Counted from the first letter of the stretch, positions 17,082 to 25,651 are shown. The stretch: 64,000 bases of DNA from Paenibacillus xylanivorans (GCF_001280595.1 NZ_LITU01000050.1:147982-211981), one strand, 5' to 3'. Numbers and translations are program-made. The notes: generated by a model not told the origin, from the sequence alone.

Positions 17082-18002
17082 ATGACAGAACAGAAGATAC
17101 AGATAGAGGATGAATCTATACAGGGCGAAACAGGACCAACCGTGAAAAAGTTGAAAGAATTCGACCCAAACGCTCCCGTGGCGTTAATTACGGGCACATC
17201 AAGCGGATTCGGCATGCTCACGGCGATTACGCTGGCCAAACAAGGATATCGTGTTGTGGCAACGATGCGTGATTTGAGTCGGAATGCAGAATTGGCAATT
17301 CTGGCGGAGCAGGCGGATATTTCGGATCGGTTACAGTATATTCGCCTGGATGTGACGGATGCTAATTCGGTGCAGGAGGCTGTTCAGACGGTACTTCAAA
17401 ACAATGGGCGAATCGATATGCTGGTGAACAATGCAGGATTTGCGCTTGGCGGATTTATTGAGGAAGTATCCATGGACGATTGGCGTAGGCAAATGGAAAC
17501 GAATTTCTTTGGCTTGGTTGCCGTTACGCGTGCGGTCCTGCCTGTCATGCGTGAGCAAAAGCAGGGATTGATCATCAACTTGTCCAGCGTTAGTGGGTTG
17601 TCCGGTTTTCCGGGTTATGCGCCGTATGCAGCATCCAAATTCGCTGTGGAGGGTTTCACGGAAAGCTTGCGTCATGAGATGTCCTCATTTGGCGTACGGA
17701 TAGTCATAGTTGAACCAGGTGCTTATCGCACACCCATCTGGAATAAAGGCTTGGGTGAAATTCACAGGAGCAATCATTCCCCCTATAAAGATAAGCTGGA
17801 CGCGGTTCTGCGTTATTCCCAGCATGCTGGAGAGACTGCACCTGATCCACAGGAAGTGGCCGATCTGATTGCTCGCATTGCACGGATGCGTGCACCAAGG
17901 CTTCGTTATGCGCTGGGTAAAGGGTCGCGATTGCTTATCATCGGAAAGTTACTGCTGCCATGGAAATGGTTGGAGTGGATTATAGCGCGTGGATTGAGAT
18001 AG
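17082..18002 (+). CDS. Short-chain dehydrogenase/reductase (SDR)
   Basis: 306-residue classical-type SDR with an N-terminal extension of about 30 residues. The cofactor loop is ITGTSSGFG, then VNNAGFALGG, the catalytic Ser in NLSSVSGLSG and Tyr-Lys in YAASK. The C-terminal hydrophobic, basic stretch (LLIIGKLLLPWKWLEWIIARGLR) suggests membrane association, as in lipid-acting SDRs. ATG 17082 has AGAGGTGA six bases upstream; the longer frame from 17022 would include the tandem repeats. It probably carries out another keto or alcohol interconversion in the pathway. Confidence 0.88.
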   Translation: MTEQKIQIEDESIQGETGPTVKKLKEFDPNAPVALITGTSSGFGMLTAITLAKQGYRVVATMRDLSRNAELAILAEQADISDRLQYIRLDVTDANSVQEAVQTVLQNNGRIDMLVNNAGFALGGFIEEVSMDDWRRQMETNFFGLVAVTRAVLPVMREQKQGLIINLSSVSGLSGFPGYAPYAASKFAVEGFTESLRHEMSSFGVRIVIVEPGAYRTPIWNKGLGEIHRSNHSPYKDKLDAVLRYSQHAGETAPDPQEVADLIARIARMRAPRLRYALGKGSRLLIIGKLLLPWKWLEWIIARGLR

Positions 18003-18046
18003 GGTAAAACGCAAAACTCAACTCGTAATGCTGGGGGTAAAGAGCT

Positions 18047-18169
18047 ATGTTCGAAATCATTGTCATTATTTTACTTTTGTCCATTGTTGGCCTGCTCTTC
18101 CGTATCAACAGTAAATTGCCCGAGCGCGATTGGGTGAAGGAAGCCATGGAGCCAGATGCGTCGAAATAA
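18047..18169 (+). CDS. Small single-pass membrane peptide (40 aa)
   Basis: ATG 18047 follows GGGGG by about ten bases. The product starts MFEIIVIILLLSIVGLLF, one transmembrane helix, then a charged tail (RINSKLPERDWVKEAMEPDASK). It sits 44 bp after the SDR and 20 bp before the DJ-1 gene, within the same transcriptional unit. I know no family match; it could anchor or regulate an enzyme of the pathway. The strong ribosome site and membrane-peptide composition argue that it is real. Confidence 0.6.
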   Translation: MFEIIVIILLLSIVGLLFRINSKLPERDWVKEAMEPDASK

Positions 18170-18189
18170 AAACACTGGGGGACACTCAT

Positions 18190-18771
18190 ATGAAAATCGC
18201 TTTTGTTTTGTTTGATGGTTTGACTTTCCTTGATTTTGCAGGATTTTATGATGTCATCAATCGGTTGAATTTCTTTGAACAAACCAAAGGCACCACATGG
18301 GAAACATGTGCGATGACAGATCAGGTCACGGACGAATCGGGTTTAACGTTGAAGGTGGACCGGGTGAAGCCAAATTTAGCGGAATATGATCTCATTTTTG
18401 TACCTGGTGGCATGGGAACCCGCAAGCTTCGATTTGATGAGGCTTTTGTGGGCTGGCTGAGGCAGGCCGAGAATGTTCCGCTGAAGGTATCCGTGTGCAC
18501 AGGCTCTCTGCTGATGGGGTCGGCAGGGTTTTTAACAGGTAAAAAAGCAACCACGCATCCCAATGTCTATGATCTGCTTGAGCCTTACGTTGCCGAGGTG
18601 ATTCAAACCCGAATTGTAAAAGACGGAAATGTGATTACAGCGGGAGGGGTTGCGACATCCATTGATCTTGGGATTTATGTCGTAGGTTTGCTTGCAGGAC
18701 AGGAAGCTGCAGCGAATGTAAAGCTCCAGATTGATTATCCTTATGAAATGCAGGGAGTGGTTGAAGCATGA
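18190..18771 (+). CDS. DJ-1/PfpI family protein (isonitrile-hydratase-like)
   Basis: 193-residue class I glutamine-amidotransferase-like protein. The acidic residue of the first strand lies in FDGLTFLDFAG and the nucleophile cysteine in VSVCTGSLLMGSAGFLTGKKATTH; DLIFVPGG is the oxyanion strand. This pattern is closest to the isonitrile hydratase/ThiJ-like subgroup without an AraC domain. ATG 18190 follows GGGGG; an earlier frame start at 18130 lies inside the small peptide gene. It ends 4 bp into the GNAT gene. It could act on a reactive product of the cluster, or on stress-damaged molecules; not resolvable here. Confidence 0.83.
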   Translation: MKIAFVLFDGLTFLDFAGFYDVINRLNFFEQTKGTTWETCAMTDQVTDESGLTLKVDRVKPNLAEYDLIFVPGGMGTRKLRFDEAFVGWLRQAENVPLKVSVCTGSLLMGSAGFLTGKKATTHPNVYDLLEPYVAEVIQTRIVKDGNVITAGGVATSIDLGIYVVGLLAGQEAAANVKLQIDYPYEMQGVVEA

Positions 18772-19349
18772 ATGAAGGTCAAAAGGAGAACGTGTTCATC
18801 CTTCGCAATATACGCAGAGATGAGGCAGAGCAGTATTGGCCTTTACGGCTGGAAGCGCTGAAAAATCATCCGGAAGCCTTCGGGGCTTCATTTGAAATGT
18901 CGATTCAGCTTCCCATGAGTGAAGTTCAGGAACGCATACATACCGAACCCGATGATTACATTCTGGGGGCATACACAGAAGAAGGCATCCTTGCAGGAAC
19001 GATGGGATTCAAACGGGAACATGGGATTAAGCTAAGGCACAAAGGTTATATCTGGGGAGTCTATGTCTCACCGTCATATCGTGGATGTGGGCTTGCTTCC
19101 CGATTGCTCCGCGAAGTGTTGGATCGGGGCAGGGATCTGGAGGGCATAGAACAAATCAATCTCAGTGTGGTTACCACAAACCAGTCAGCCCGACGGTTGT
19201 ATGAGCACTACGGATTTGAAGTCTATGGCATTGAACTTAAGGCGCTGGTAGTTCAGGGAAAGGGCTACGATGAGGCTCATATGACGTACTTTTATGCTGA
19301 GCGTTTGAATTTAGGCGATGAGCAGGTTGAAACAGGTGGTGACATATGA
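18768..19349 (+). CDS. GNAT family N-acetyltransferase
   Basis: 193-residue acetyl-CoA-dependent acetyltransferase. The acetyl-CoA loop is in VYVSPSYRGCGLASRLL (R/Q-x-x-G-x-G/A type, one Cys variant) and the C-terminal motif is NQSARRLYEHYGFEVYG. The N-terminal stretch (RNIRRDEAEQYWPLRLEALKNHPEAFGASFE) is typical of a widespread uncharacterised bacterial subgroup. It overlaps its upstream and downstream neighbours by 4 bp each, tying it to the DJ-1 and kinase-like genes. Confidence 0.87.
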   Translation: MNEGQKENVFILRNIRRDEAEQYWPLRLEALKNHPEAFGASFEMSIQLPMSEVQERIHTEPDDYILGAYTEEGILAGTMGFKREHGIKLRHKGYIWGVYVSPSYRGCGLASRLLREVLDRGRDLEGIEQINLSVVTTNQSARRLYEHYGFEVYGIELKALVVQGKGYDEAHMTYFYAERLNLGDEQVETGGDI

Positions 19350-20230
19350 CGGACACGGTTCAGCTTGAACTTGACGGCATTTCTTTTGTATTAAAAGAAC
19401 CTCATTCATTCGAGTGGATCGCGCGCCTGGGTACCGTATTTCGTGTGTTTGATCAGCAGGATTCCGGCAATTTGTCCTTTGGTGTCATGGGTCAGGATGG
19501 AGAGAGGCAATTCGTGAAATATGCTGGAGCACGCACGATCCATGCGAGTAGTACAGGAGAGCCTGCCGAAGCGATTAATTATCTGAAATCATCCGTTTCG
19601 ATATACGAAGATTTGGCACATGACACCTTGATTCAATTAAAGGATCATTTTGCAACGGAACATGGCTATGCCTGTGTATTTGATTGGGTGGAAGGAGAAT
19701 GTCTGCATTTCCATTGGGATTATCCACCGCCAGCCAAATATGAGGACCCGCGTTCCCCCTATTATCGATTCAAACAGCTTCCGGTAAAGACGCGCATTCA
19801 GGCGATGGAGCAGATTTTGGATTTCCACATCGAAGTGCAGCGTAGAGGGTATGTGGCTGTTGATTTTTACGATGGCAGTCTGATCTATGATTTTGACAAG
19901 CAAACGATGAAGATATGCGATATTGATTTGTATCGCAAGGGTTCTTTTGTGAATACGATGGGACGGATGTGGGGTTCATCCCGCTTTATGTCTCCTGAGG
20001 AATTTGAGTTGGATGCGCCAATTGACGGAGTCACGAATGTGTTCAATATGGGAGCAATGGCTTTCTCACTGCTTGGTGGAGAACTGGATCGTTCGTATGC
20101 CAGGTGGGATGCCGGAAAAGCATTGTACCAGGTGGTTGTGCGTGCGGTTAATCCAGAGCGGACTCAGCGTTATGGGTCGGTTACAGAATTAAGTGAATCA
20201 TGGAAAAAAGCTCTGCTGCAGGATAAATAA
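19346..20230 (+). CDS. Protein-kinase-like protein
   Basis: 294-residue protein with a eukaryotic-type kinase fold. Visible elements are the ATP-binding lysine in RQFVKYAG (Lys58), a catalytic-loop equivalent VAVDFYDGSLIYD (Asp173), a metal-binding DxD in CDIDLY in place of DFG, and an SSRFMSPEEF block resembling the activation/APE segment. The canonical HRD and glycine-rich loop are degenerate, so it may phosphorylate a small molecule, or be a pseudokinase. It ends the operon; its 4-bp overlap with the GNAT gene indicates co-translation. Similar stand-alone kinase-like genes occur in Bacillales. Confidence 0.75.
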   Translation: MTDTVQLELDGISFVLKEPHSFEWIARLGTVFRVFDQQDSGNLSFGVMGQDGERQFVKYAGARTIHASSTGEPAEAINYLKSSVSIYEDLAHDTLIQLKDHFATEHGYACVFDWVEGECLHFHWDYPPPAKYEDPRSPYYRFKQLPVKTRIQAMEQILDFHIEVQRRGYVAVDFYDGSLIYDFDKQTMKICDIDLYRKGSFVNTMGRMWGSSRFMSPEEFELDAPIDGVTNVFNMGAMAFSLLGGELDRSYARWDAGKALYQVVVRAVNPERTQRYGSVTELSESWKKALLQDK

Positions 20231-20357
20231 GCTATCTTGGATCGTTGTCTGTCTCGTAAAATTCTCACGTATATTTCCCATTCGCAATTGTGCACATTGG
20301 ATTCGTATCTGCACGTAATATACCGTATAATGGAAATTAATGAAGGGGGTATAGGCA

Positions 20358-20459
20358 ATGTGCAAATATACGGTGTCAGGAATAATACCTGAATTTCAGC
20401 AGCATGAAGCTGGAAAAAGAAGTGTAAGCAAACCACTTTTGGAGAGGCTTGTTCCGTAA
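20358..20459 (+). CDS. Short ORF (33 aa) directly before a GNAT gene
   Basis: ATG 20358 has GAAGGGGG eight bases upstream, a better ribosome site than the following GNAT gene has. The peptide begins MCKYTVSGIIPEFQQHEAG and stops at 20459, two bases before ATG 20462. It may be a translated leader that couples initiation of the GNAT, or a decayed 5' part of an older gene. No homologue is recognised. Confidence 0.45.
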   Translation: MCKYTVSGIIPEFQQHEAGKRSVSKPLLERLVP

Positions 20460-20461
20460 TT

Positions 20462-21157
20462 ATGAATCCCATATCAAACCTTTTACCCATGGATATGATG
20501 AAAATACAGGCAGATACATTGTATACGATGGATGATCGGAACCGTCTCTTAAGCATTAATGAACCGGATGGTGGGAGGGCTCCAGCCTTATTTATTGGAA
20601 TAACCTCAGCTGGGCAATGTTCCTATTATCATGCGCAGTTGCCGTTCACTCTGATTGAGGAGCTAGGCTGTGTATCTGGGCTTCCGCTTGATATTTCGAA
20701 GCTGATTCGGAGAGTTGAGACTTTTAAGCCAGTGAAGGGTGTATGGATGGGCCCGGCTTATGCATTTCCTGAGAAGTGTGGCGAATGGCATCCAAATGTT
20801 CAGCTTATAGAGAGTTATCGTACTTTTCTGCTGGCAGAGCATTTTCCTGATTTAATAGAGCGTCTGCATGAGAAAATGCCCGTTGCCGCTTATGTTATTG
20901 AGGATTCGGCTGTCGCTGTATGTTGTTCAGCCCGTGTATCCAAACAGGGTGCTGAGGCGAGTCTCTATACGGCGCCTGGTTTCAGAGGAAAGGGTTATGC
21001 AGTGGATGCGGTGAAGTGCTGGCAGCATCATGTTAAAAAGAATGGGCGCATTCCGATCTATAGTACATCTTGGGACAATGTAGCATCGCAGACTGTTGCC
21101 CGTAAGCTGGGACTAATCCAGTTTGGTGTGGACTTCAGCATCACGACTACGTCATAA
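20462..21157 (+). CDS. GNAT family acetyltransferase (FR47-like)
   Basis: 231-residue protein whose C-terminal third is a GNAT fold: SARVSKQGAEASLYTAPGFRGKGYAVDAVKCWQHHV carries the acetyl-CoA loop (FRGKGYA), followed by STSWDNVASQTVARKLGLIQFG. The N-terminal half is an unrecognised domain, as in the GNAT_acetyltran group. Its own ribosome site is weak (GGAGAGG about 15 bp upstream), which fits coupling to the 33-residue ORF ending 2 bp before. A GNAT remnant and a lipoprotein follow. Confidence 0.75.
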   Translation: MNPISNLLPMDMMKIQADTLYTMDDRNRLLSINEPDGGRAPALFIGITSAGQCSYYHAQLPFTLIEELGCVSGLPLDISKLIRRVETFKPVKGVWMGPAYAFPEKCGEWHPNVQLIESYRTFLLAEHFPDLIERLHEKMPVAAYVIEDSAVAVCCSARVSKQGAEASLYTAPGFRGKGYAVDAVKCWQHHVKKNGRIPIYSTSWDNVASQTVARKLGLIQFGVDFSITTTS

Positions 21158-21332
21158 AGGATGGATTCATGTGTTAAATGAAGGGCATCAATCCGCTGCG
21201 TGGGCTTGTAGATTGTATCAATCATTTGGGTTTGAAGTGGTTGAAATCCGAAAAGCAGATTCTGTCAGGACAGGAGTTAAAGGAAGAAAAATGGAAGTTG
21301 ATTCTGGAACAATGGCAGGAGTGATTCCATGA
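21123..21332 (+). pseudogene. C-terminal remnant of a GNAT acetyltransferase
   Basis: The reading frame across 21170-21290 encodes HVLNEGHQSAAWACRLYQSF followed by GFEVVE, which looks like the conserved end of a GNAT domain (N-x-x-A-x-x-LY-x-x-x-GF). The acetyl-CoA-binding part is missing, and the frame begins inside the preceding GNAT gene without a ribosome site. I read it as the leftover of a second, deleted acetyltransferase gene. Confidence 0.5.
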
Positions 21333-21718
21333 TTCGCAAACGTATTGCAAGCGGCACGGCATTGCTATGTGTTGCATGGATGTTGGTAGCATGCTCGAAT
21401 CAGGCGGAAAGTCAGGACGTAACGTCGAAGATTGAAAGCAACCTTCAGCAAATTCTGAACGGTCCTGAGATGATTCTGACCAGCAGTAATCCAGGTGATT
21501 ATATTGGTGCTAACACAGAGGCGTATGTTCAAATTCTGGATACTGGTGAAGAGGGACTGAACGTCCTGATTCAGCAGCTGGAGTCTAGTGCGAATGACGG
21601 GCTTAAGGAATGGGTCATGGCTCAGGCGAGTGTCGAACTGCTTGGAACTCACAATCCGGTGGAAAACTGGCAAAGTGGAAAAGACTGGCTCAGACAGTAT
21701 AAAATGAATGTAGAATAA
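21329..21718 (+). CDS. Small lipoprotein, hypothetical (129 aa)
   Basis: Exported lipoprotein: a basic N-terminus (MIRKR), a hydrophobic stretch and the lipobox LVAC with Cys at about residue 22, then SNQAESQ. The mature part is about 107 residues, helical and without known motif; GLNVLIQQLESSANDGLKEW and the following sequence resemble HEAT-like or immunity-type helices only loosely. It precedes murI by about 80 bp. Function unknown. Confidence 0.7.
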   Translation: MIRKRIASGTALLCVAWMLVACSNQAESQDVTSKIESNLQQILNGPEMILTSSNPGDYIGANTEAYVQILDTGEEGLNVLIQQLESSANDGLKEWVMAQASVELLGTHNPVENWQSGKDWLRQYKMNVE

Positions 21719-21798
21719 CATAACTCACCTCCCAGTCATCATGAGCAGGAATGAGAGGTTCCAGGAACCTGAAAGAATACGTTATAGAGGTGAAACCC

Positions 21799-22575
21799 TT
21801 GAAGAAGAAAATTGCATTTTTTGACTCGGGAATCGGTGGTTTAACCGTCTTGCATAAGGCTTTGCATCAATTCCCTGAAGAAGCGTTTCTGTATTATGCC
21901 GATACATTGCATGTTCCTTATGGGACCAAGTCAGCGGATGAGGTTAGAGGACATATTTTCAATTGTGTGGAGGCTATTGTTCAGGAAAATGTGAAAGCAA
22001 TCGTGATTGCCTGCAATACAGCGACCAGTCTGGCCGTGAAGGATTTACGTGCCAAGTATGATATCCCCGTTATCGGGATGGAGCCTGCTGTGAAACCGGC
22101 AGTGGAGATGAATCGAAGAAGCGGCAAAAGGGTGCTTGTATTTGCTACAGCCCTGACCTTGAGTCAAACAAAATATCATGAATTGGTATCCCGGGTGGAT
22201 GATCACCACAGTGTTGATTCCATTCCATTACCAGAACTAGTGGAATGGTGTGAACAGTTGGATTTTGATCCACAGAAGATTGCGGCGTACTTCCGCCTCA
22301 AGCTGGCTAATCTTGATCTGGACTTATACGGTACAGTTGTACTTGGCTGCACGCATTATCCGTTCTACACATCGATTCTTCGTACGGTTCTGCCTGATCA
22401 TATTCAAATTATTGATGGCAGTACGGGAACAGTTAACCGCTTGAAGCAACTTCTTGGGTTGGCAAATCAAAAGGGAGCGTGGGGAGGGGATAAGGTTACT
22501 TTTCTTAGTTCATCTGGCCGTTCGGAGGACCGGGAGAACATGCAAATTGCACTCAAATATCTGGAGAAGCATTGA
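21799..22575 (+). CDS. murI: Glutamate racemase
   Basis: Interconverts L- and D-glutamate for peptidoglycan (and poly-gamma-glutamate) synthesis in the cytoplasm. The two catalytic cysteines are present in ACNTAT and LGCTHYP; the N-terminal FFDSGIGGLTV and YYADTLHVPYG blocks are diagnostic. Length, 258 residues, fits the family. TTG 21799 follows AGAGGTGA by five bases; frames reaching back to 21751 have no ribosome site. A histidine phosphatase gene follows 31 bp downstream. Confidence 0.93.
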   Translation: MKKKIAFFDSGIGGLTVLHKALHQFPEEAFLYYADTLHVPYGTKSADEVRGHIFNCVEAIVQENVKAIVIACNTATSLAVKDLRAKYDIPVIGMEPAVKPAVEMNRRSGKRVLVFATALTLSQTKYHELVSRVDDHHSVDSIPLPELVEWCEQLDFDPQKIAAYFRLKLANLDLDLYGTVVLGCTHYPFYTSILRTVLPDHIQIIDGSTGTVNRLKQLLGLANQKGAWGGDKVTFLSSSGRSEDRENMQIALKYLEKH

Positions 22576-22606
22576 ATGTAAGTGAATCAACAGGAGGTGA
22601 GGGGCG

Positions 22607-23158
22607 ATGCAGTCTATTTATCTCATCCGTCATGCCAAAGCAACAGGGCAAGAACCGGATGCCGAGCTCACTGAAGAAGGACTTCGTCAGGCAGAAGAAC
22701 TTGCTGAGTTGTTGGCGGAGCACCCTGTACAATATATTGTGTCGAGTCCATGGAAAAGGGCACTTCAGACCGCCGCGCCACTGGGCAAAACCGTCCTGCA
22801 ACATATACATACGGATGAACGTCTGCAAGAGAGGGTGCTTAGTACCCTTCATCTGGATAACTGGATGGATGTGCTTGAACGTACATACAAGGACGAAGAC
22901 TGGACGGAAGAAGGTGGCGAATCTTCACGTCTCGCGGCAGCTCGGGGCCTTGAAGTATTGGACGAGTTGTGGCTTCGACCTGAGCATGGCGGGGCTGTGA
23001 TTACACACGGCAATATGTTATCTCTAATCATTCGCAGTCATGATGCATCCTTTGGATTCGAGGGGTGGAAAAATCTAACTAATCCTGATGTATATGTCCT
23101 GGAAAAACAGCAGGAGGATGAAGTCACACACAGCATTCGCCGTATATGGCGAAGTTAA
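22607..23158 (+). CDS. Histidine phosphatase family protein (PhoE/GpmB-like)
   Basis: 183-residue phosphatase of the phosphoglycerate-mutase superfamily. The phosphohistidine motif is LIRHAKA (family LIRHGE/A), with RQAEELAELL and YIVSSPWKRALQTAAPL supplying the usual Arg, and the second His in VITHGNMLS. Substrate unknown. Start preceded by AGGAGGTGAGG. It ends at a bidirectional terminator shared with the convergent DUF423 gene. Confidence 0.88.
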   Translation: MQSIYLIRHAKATGQEPDAELTEEGLRQAEELAELLAEHPVQYIVSSPWKRALQTAAPLGKTVLQHIHTDERLQERVLSTLHLDNWMDVLERTYKDEDWTEEGGESSRLAAARGLEVLDELWLRPEHGGAVITHGNMLSLIIRSHDASFGFEGWKNLTNPDVYVLEKQQEDEVTHSIRRIWRS

Positions 23159-23162
23159 ACAT

Positions 23163-23209
23163 AAAGAGAGTGCTCCAGCGATTTGTAAGATCGACTAGAA
23201 CACTCTTTT
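23163..23209. terminator. Bidirectional terminator
   Basis: AGAGTGCTC (left) pairs with GAACACTCT (right, one G-U), with an inner CGAT/ATCG stem, flanked by A and T runs. It lies between two convergent genes. Confidence 0.7.
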
Positions 23210-23227
23210 CAGTTTACGATGTTGGTT

Positions 23228-23590
23228 CTACAGAGCAGCGATTAATAAGATGATCCAACCGGCCAAGAATGCTACTCCGCCCAGCGGTGTGATAGCACCC
23301 AGTTTTCGAACTCCAGTTACACTTAGGGCATACAGACTGCCCGAGAACAAGAGAATACCGGCAAATAGCAGCCATCCAGCCAGCATAACAAGAGAAGGTT
23401 GCTCCAGCTGATCAGCGAGCAGTCCGAGAAGGATGATTCCGAGTCCGTGTGCAAGGTGATACTGGACACCGGTCTCGTATATTTTGATCATATCAGCAGA
23501 CAATCTGCGTTTGAGCGCGTGCGCTCCGAATGCTCCGAGGGCAACAGCAAGAAACATCATGATACTTCCGAGTATAACCAGGGTCTGCAT
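23228..23590 (-). CDS. DUF423 family membrane protein (YwdK-like)
   Basis: 120-residue integral membrane protein with four hydrophobic helices. The N-terminal FLAVALGAFGAHALKRRL and ETGVQYHLAHGLGI are the hallmark of DUF423. The function is unknown across the family. It is convergent with the phosphatase and is transcribed in the same direction as coaA, whose stop lies 63 bp upstream. Confidence 0.9.
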   Translation of the reverse strand: MQTLVILGSIMMFLAVALGAFGAHALKRRLSADMIKIYETGVQYHLAHGLGIILLGLLADQLEQPSLVMLAGWLLFAGILLFSGSLYALSVTGVRKLGAITPLGGVAFLAGWIILLIAAL

Positions 23591-23653
23591 GTGTCTTGTC
23601 TCCTTTTAAATGGGTATTAAGCAATACAACAGGGTTTCTGCTTATTGTTACAT

Positions 23654-24583
23654 TTACAGCTTGCGCAATTGAATACGCTGAATCGAATGGTCCGCTTCCT
23701 TTTTCAGAATCAGTCTGGCTCGTCCTTTGGTTGGCAGAATGTTTTCATGCAGATTTTTGGCATTGATATCTTTCCAGATCTGACTTGCCGTAAGAACAGC
23801 CTCATCTTCTTCCAGATTGGCAAAACGACTGTGGAAGAAGGAATTCTCATTCTGAAACGCTGTATTGCGTAGCAGCTTGAAACGCTCAATGTACCAGTGA
23901 CGAATGTGCTCCTCTTCTGCATCGATATAGATGGAGAAGTCAAAAAAATCACTGACCAGAAGTGGGGTTTCCTTTTTGACCTGGAGCACGTTAATTCCTT
24001 CAATAATGAGGATATCTGGTTGACAGATGGCATTCTCCTCACCTGCAATGACGTCGTAGGCAAGATGCGAGTATACGGGAGCCATCACTTCGGGTTTGCC
24101 CGATTTGACATCACCCATGAATTGAATCAGTGACTTGATATCGTAGCTTTCCGGGAATCCCTTCCGGTTCATGATACCTTTCTCTTGCAGCACGGCATTG
24201 GGATACAGGAAACCATCCGTTGTGACCAGATCCACCTTTGGATTTCCTTTACCTCTGGCTAGCATAGCTTGAAGCAGACGGGCGGTAGTACTTTTGCCCA
24301 CGGCAACACTGCCCCCAATACCGATAATGTAGGGAGCGTGATGTGCTTCTTTTTTCAAAAAAGATGCCGTTAAGTGATTCAGCTCTCGTGAAGCACCTGC
24401 ATATAAGTCAATAAAGTGGGTAAGAGGTAGATAAATATCCTCAACTTCTTGAATGGATACCTCTTCATTTAATCCCTTTAGCTGTTCCAATTCCGCTTTC
24501 GTTAGTGGAAGAGTGGTCTGATGTTTTTTCAAGTCAGCCCATTCCTTGCGGTTAAACTCGGTGTAAGGAGAGTATAAATTCAT
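23654..24583 (-). CDS. coaA: Type I pantothenate kinase
   Basis: Phosphorylates pantothenate, the first step of coenzyme A synthesis. The P-loop is [12 protein letters not shown] and the following blocks ([40 protein letters not shown]) are characteristic of the CoaA kinase fold. Length 309 residues. ATG 24583 (protein start [10 protein letters not shown]) fits the family N-terminus; an upstream frame extension to 24622 is unlikely. It is divergent from the DUF3891 gene. Confidence 0.94.
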   Translation of the reverse strand: MNLYSPYTEFNRKEWADLKKHQTTLPLTKAELEQLKGLNEEVSIQEVEDIYLPLTHFIDLYAGASRELNHLTASFLKKEAHHAPYIIGIGGSVAVGKSTTARLLQAMLARGKGNPKVDLVTTDGFLYPNAVLQEKGIMNRKGFPESYDIKSLIQFMGDVKSGKPEVMAPVYSHLAYDVIAGEENAICQPDILIIEGINVLQVKKETPLLVSDFFDFSIYIDAEEEHIRHWYIERFKLLRNTAFQNENSFFHSRFANLEEDEAVLTASQIWKDINAKNLHENILPTKGRARLILKKEADHSIQRIQLRKL

Positions 24584-24776
24584 GAGATCCCGCTTTCTGT
24601 ATGTAATGTTATGTTGGCACAATCTTTAGTGTACCAAATTTCAGGGAACTGACAACATCTTTACATCGATGGTTCCTTTGTATATTCCCTGAAAGTTGAA
24701 TGAAAAGCAACTTATAGGAAATTGTAAACCAAATTATGTTAAAGTCAACGTATACCATGCGGGAGGGTGACAGCAA

Positions 24777-25562
24777 ATGATCGTATATGAGAGAGAGCAT
24801 GATTTTGTTTTGACCGCACAGCATGAGCATGGACTAGTAGCCGGAGAAATGGCTTCCCATTGGAAAACGGAATTGTTGGTCGATGAAGCGCATCGGGAAG
24901 ACCTGATTCTTGCCGCAAGAGAGCATGATCGGGGATGGATTGAACTGGATTCGTCTCCATTCTGGAATGATTATAGTCAGATCCCATATTCGTTTCGTGA
25001 TTTTCCGCTACGTCCGCGATTTGTATTTTATCGTAAAGGTATTGAAGAGGTTCGTGAGAAAAACCTGTATGCCGGATTGCTGTGCAGCATGATGTATATA
25101 GAATTGTTTCAAAACAACCTGGGTGCTAACACCAATGATGATGAAGACATCAGGGAGTATCTAGACGATGAACGGGAGCACCAGTTACGTTGGGAACAGC
25201 AGCTTGGTGGTGGTGAGGCGTTGAAACATAGGCTGAAAAGTGATGTGGAAATTATACTTTTTTGTGATCAGCTCAGTCTTTTTCTCTGTATGGAGGAACC
25301 CGGAACACCTGCTGCACGTTATGATTTTTTCGCCGAAGGACTCGGCTGTACCTTCGATGCCTGTTCAAGGCAACCCATCCATGCCGAGTGGCTCTCCAAT
25401 GAGAAAGTAGGATTATCTTTTGTGCCGTTCGATGAGGAATTTACGGTCGCTATGCCTTACAAATCGGTGCCGAAAGCAAGTATCCGCAAATTCGGTCTGC
25501 TGCAGGCTTATCGTCGTGCAGAGTGGAAAGAACGTCGGGTGTTAATTACAGGCATGAGCTGA
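24777..25562 (+). CDS. DUF3891 family protein
   Basis: 261-residue soluble protein beginning MIVYEREHDFVLTAQHEHGLVAGEMA. The histidine/aspartate pattern (QHEHG, then AAREHDRGWIELDSSPFW) suggests a metal-dependent HD-like fold, and the family is known only as DUF3891. GGGAGGGTGAC precedes ATG 24777. It is monocistronic: a terminator follows. Function unknown. Confidence 0.83.
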   Translation: MIVYEREHDFVLTAQHEHGLVAGEMASHWKTELLVDEAHREDLILAAREHDRGWIELDSSPFWNDYSQIPYSFRDFPLRPRFVFYRKGIEEVREKNLYAGLLCSMMYIELFQNNLGANTNDDEDIREYLDDEREHQLRWEQQLGGGEALKHRLKSDVEIILFCDQLSLFLCMEEPGTPAARYDFFAEGLGCTFDACSRQPIHAEWLSNEKVGLSFVPFDEEFTVAMPYKSVPKASIRKFGLLQAYRRAEWKERRVLITGMS

Positions 25563-25612
25563 GTATCACATATTCAATATTCGGTTCAAAAGCAAAGTAT
25601 TGCATACATCAT

Positions 25613-25651
25613 AAAGAGGCGGGCTTCCGAAATTTCCGGTGTCCGTCTTTC
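25613..25651 (+). terminator. Imperfect terminator hairpin
   Basis: AGAGGCGGGCTTCCG pairs imperfectly with CGGTGTCCGTCTTT around AAATTTC, and is followed by TTTCG. Nothing else is recognised in the gap 25563-25918. Confidence 0.45.

Noticed and set aside
11554-18002. Reading the cluster as a canonical OleABCD operon
   Set aside because: There is no alpha/beta-hydrolase OleB, the adenylate-former is PaaK/CapK-like rather than OleC-like, and an ATP-grasp ligase is added.
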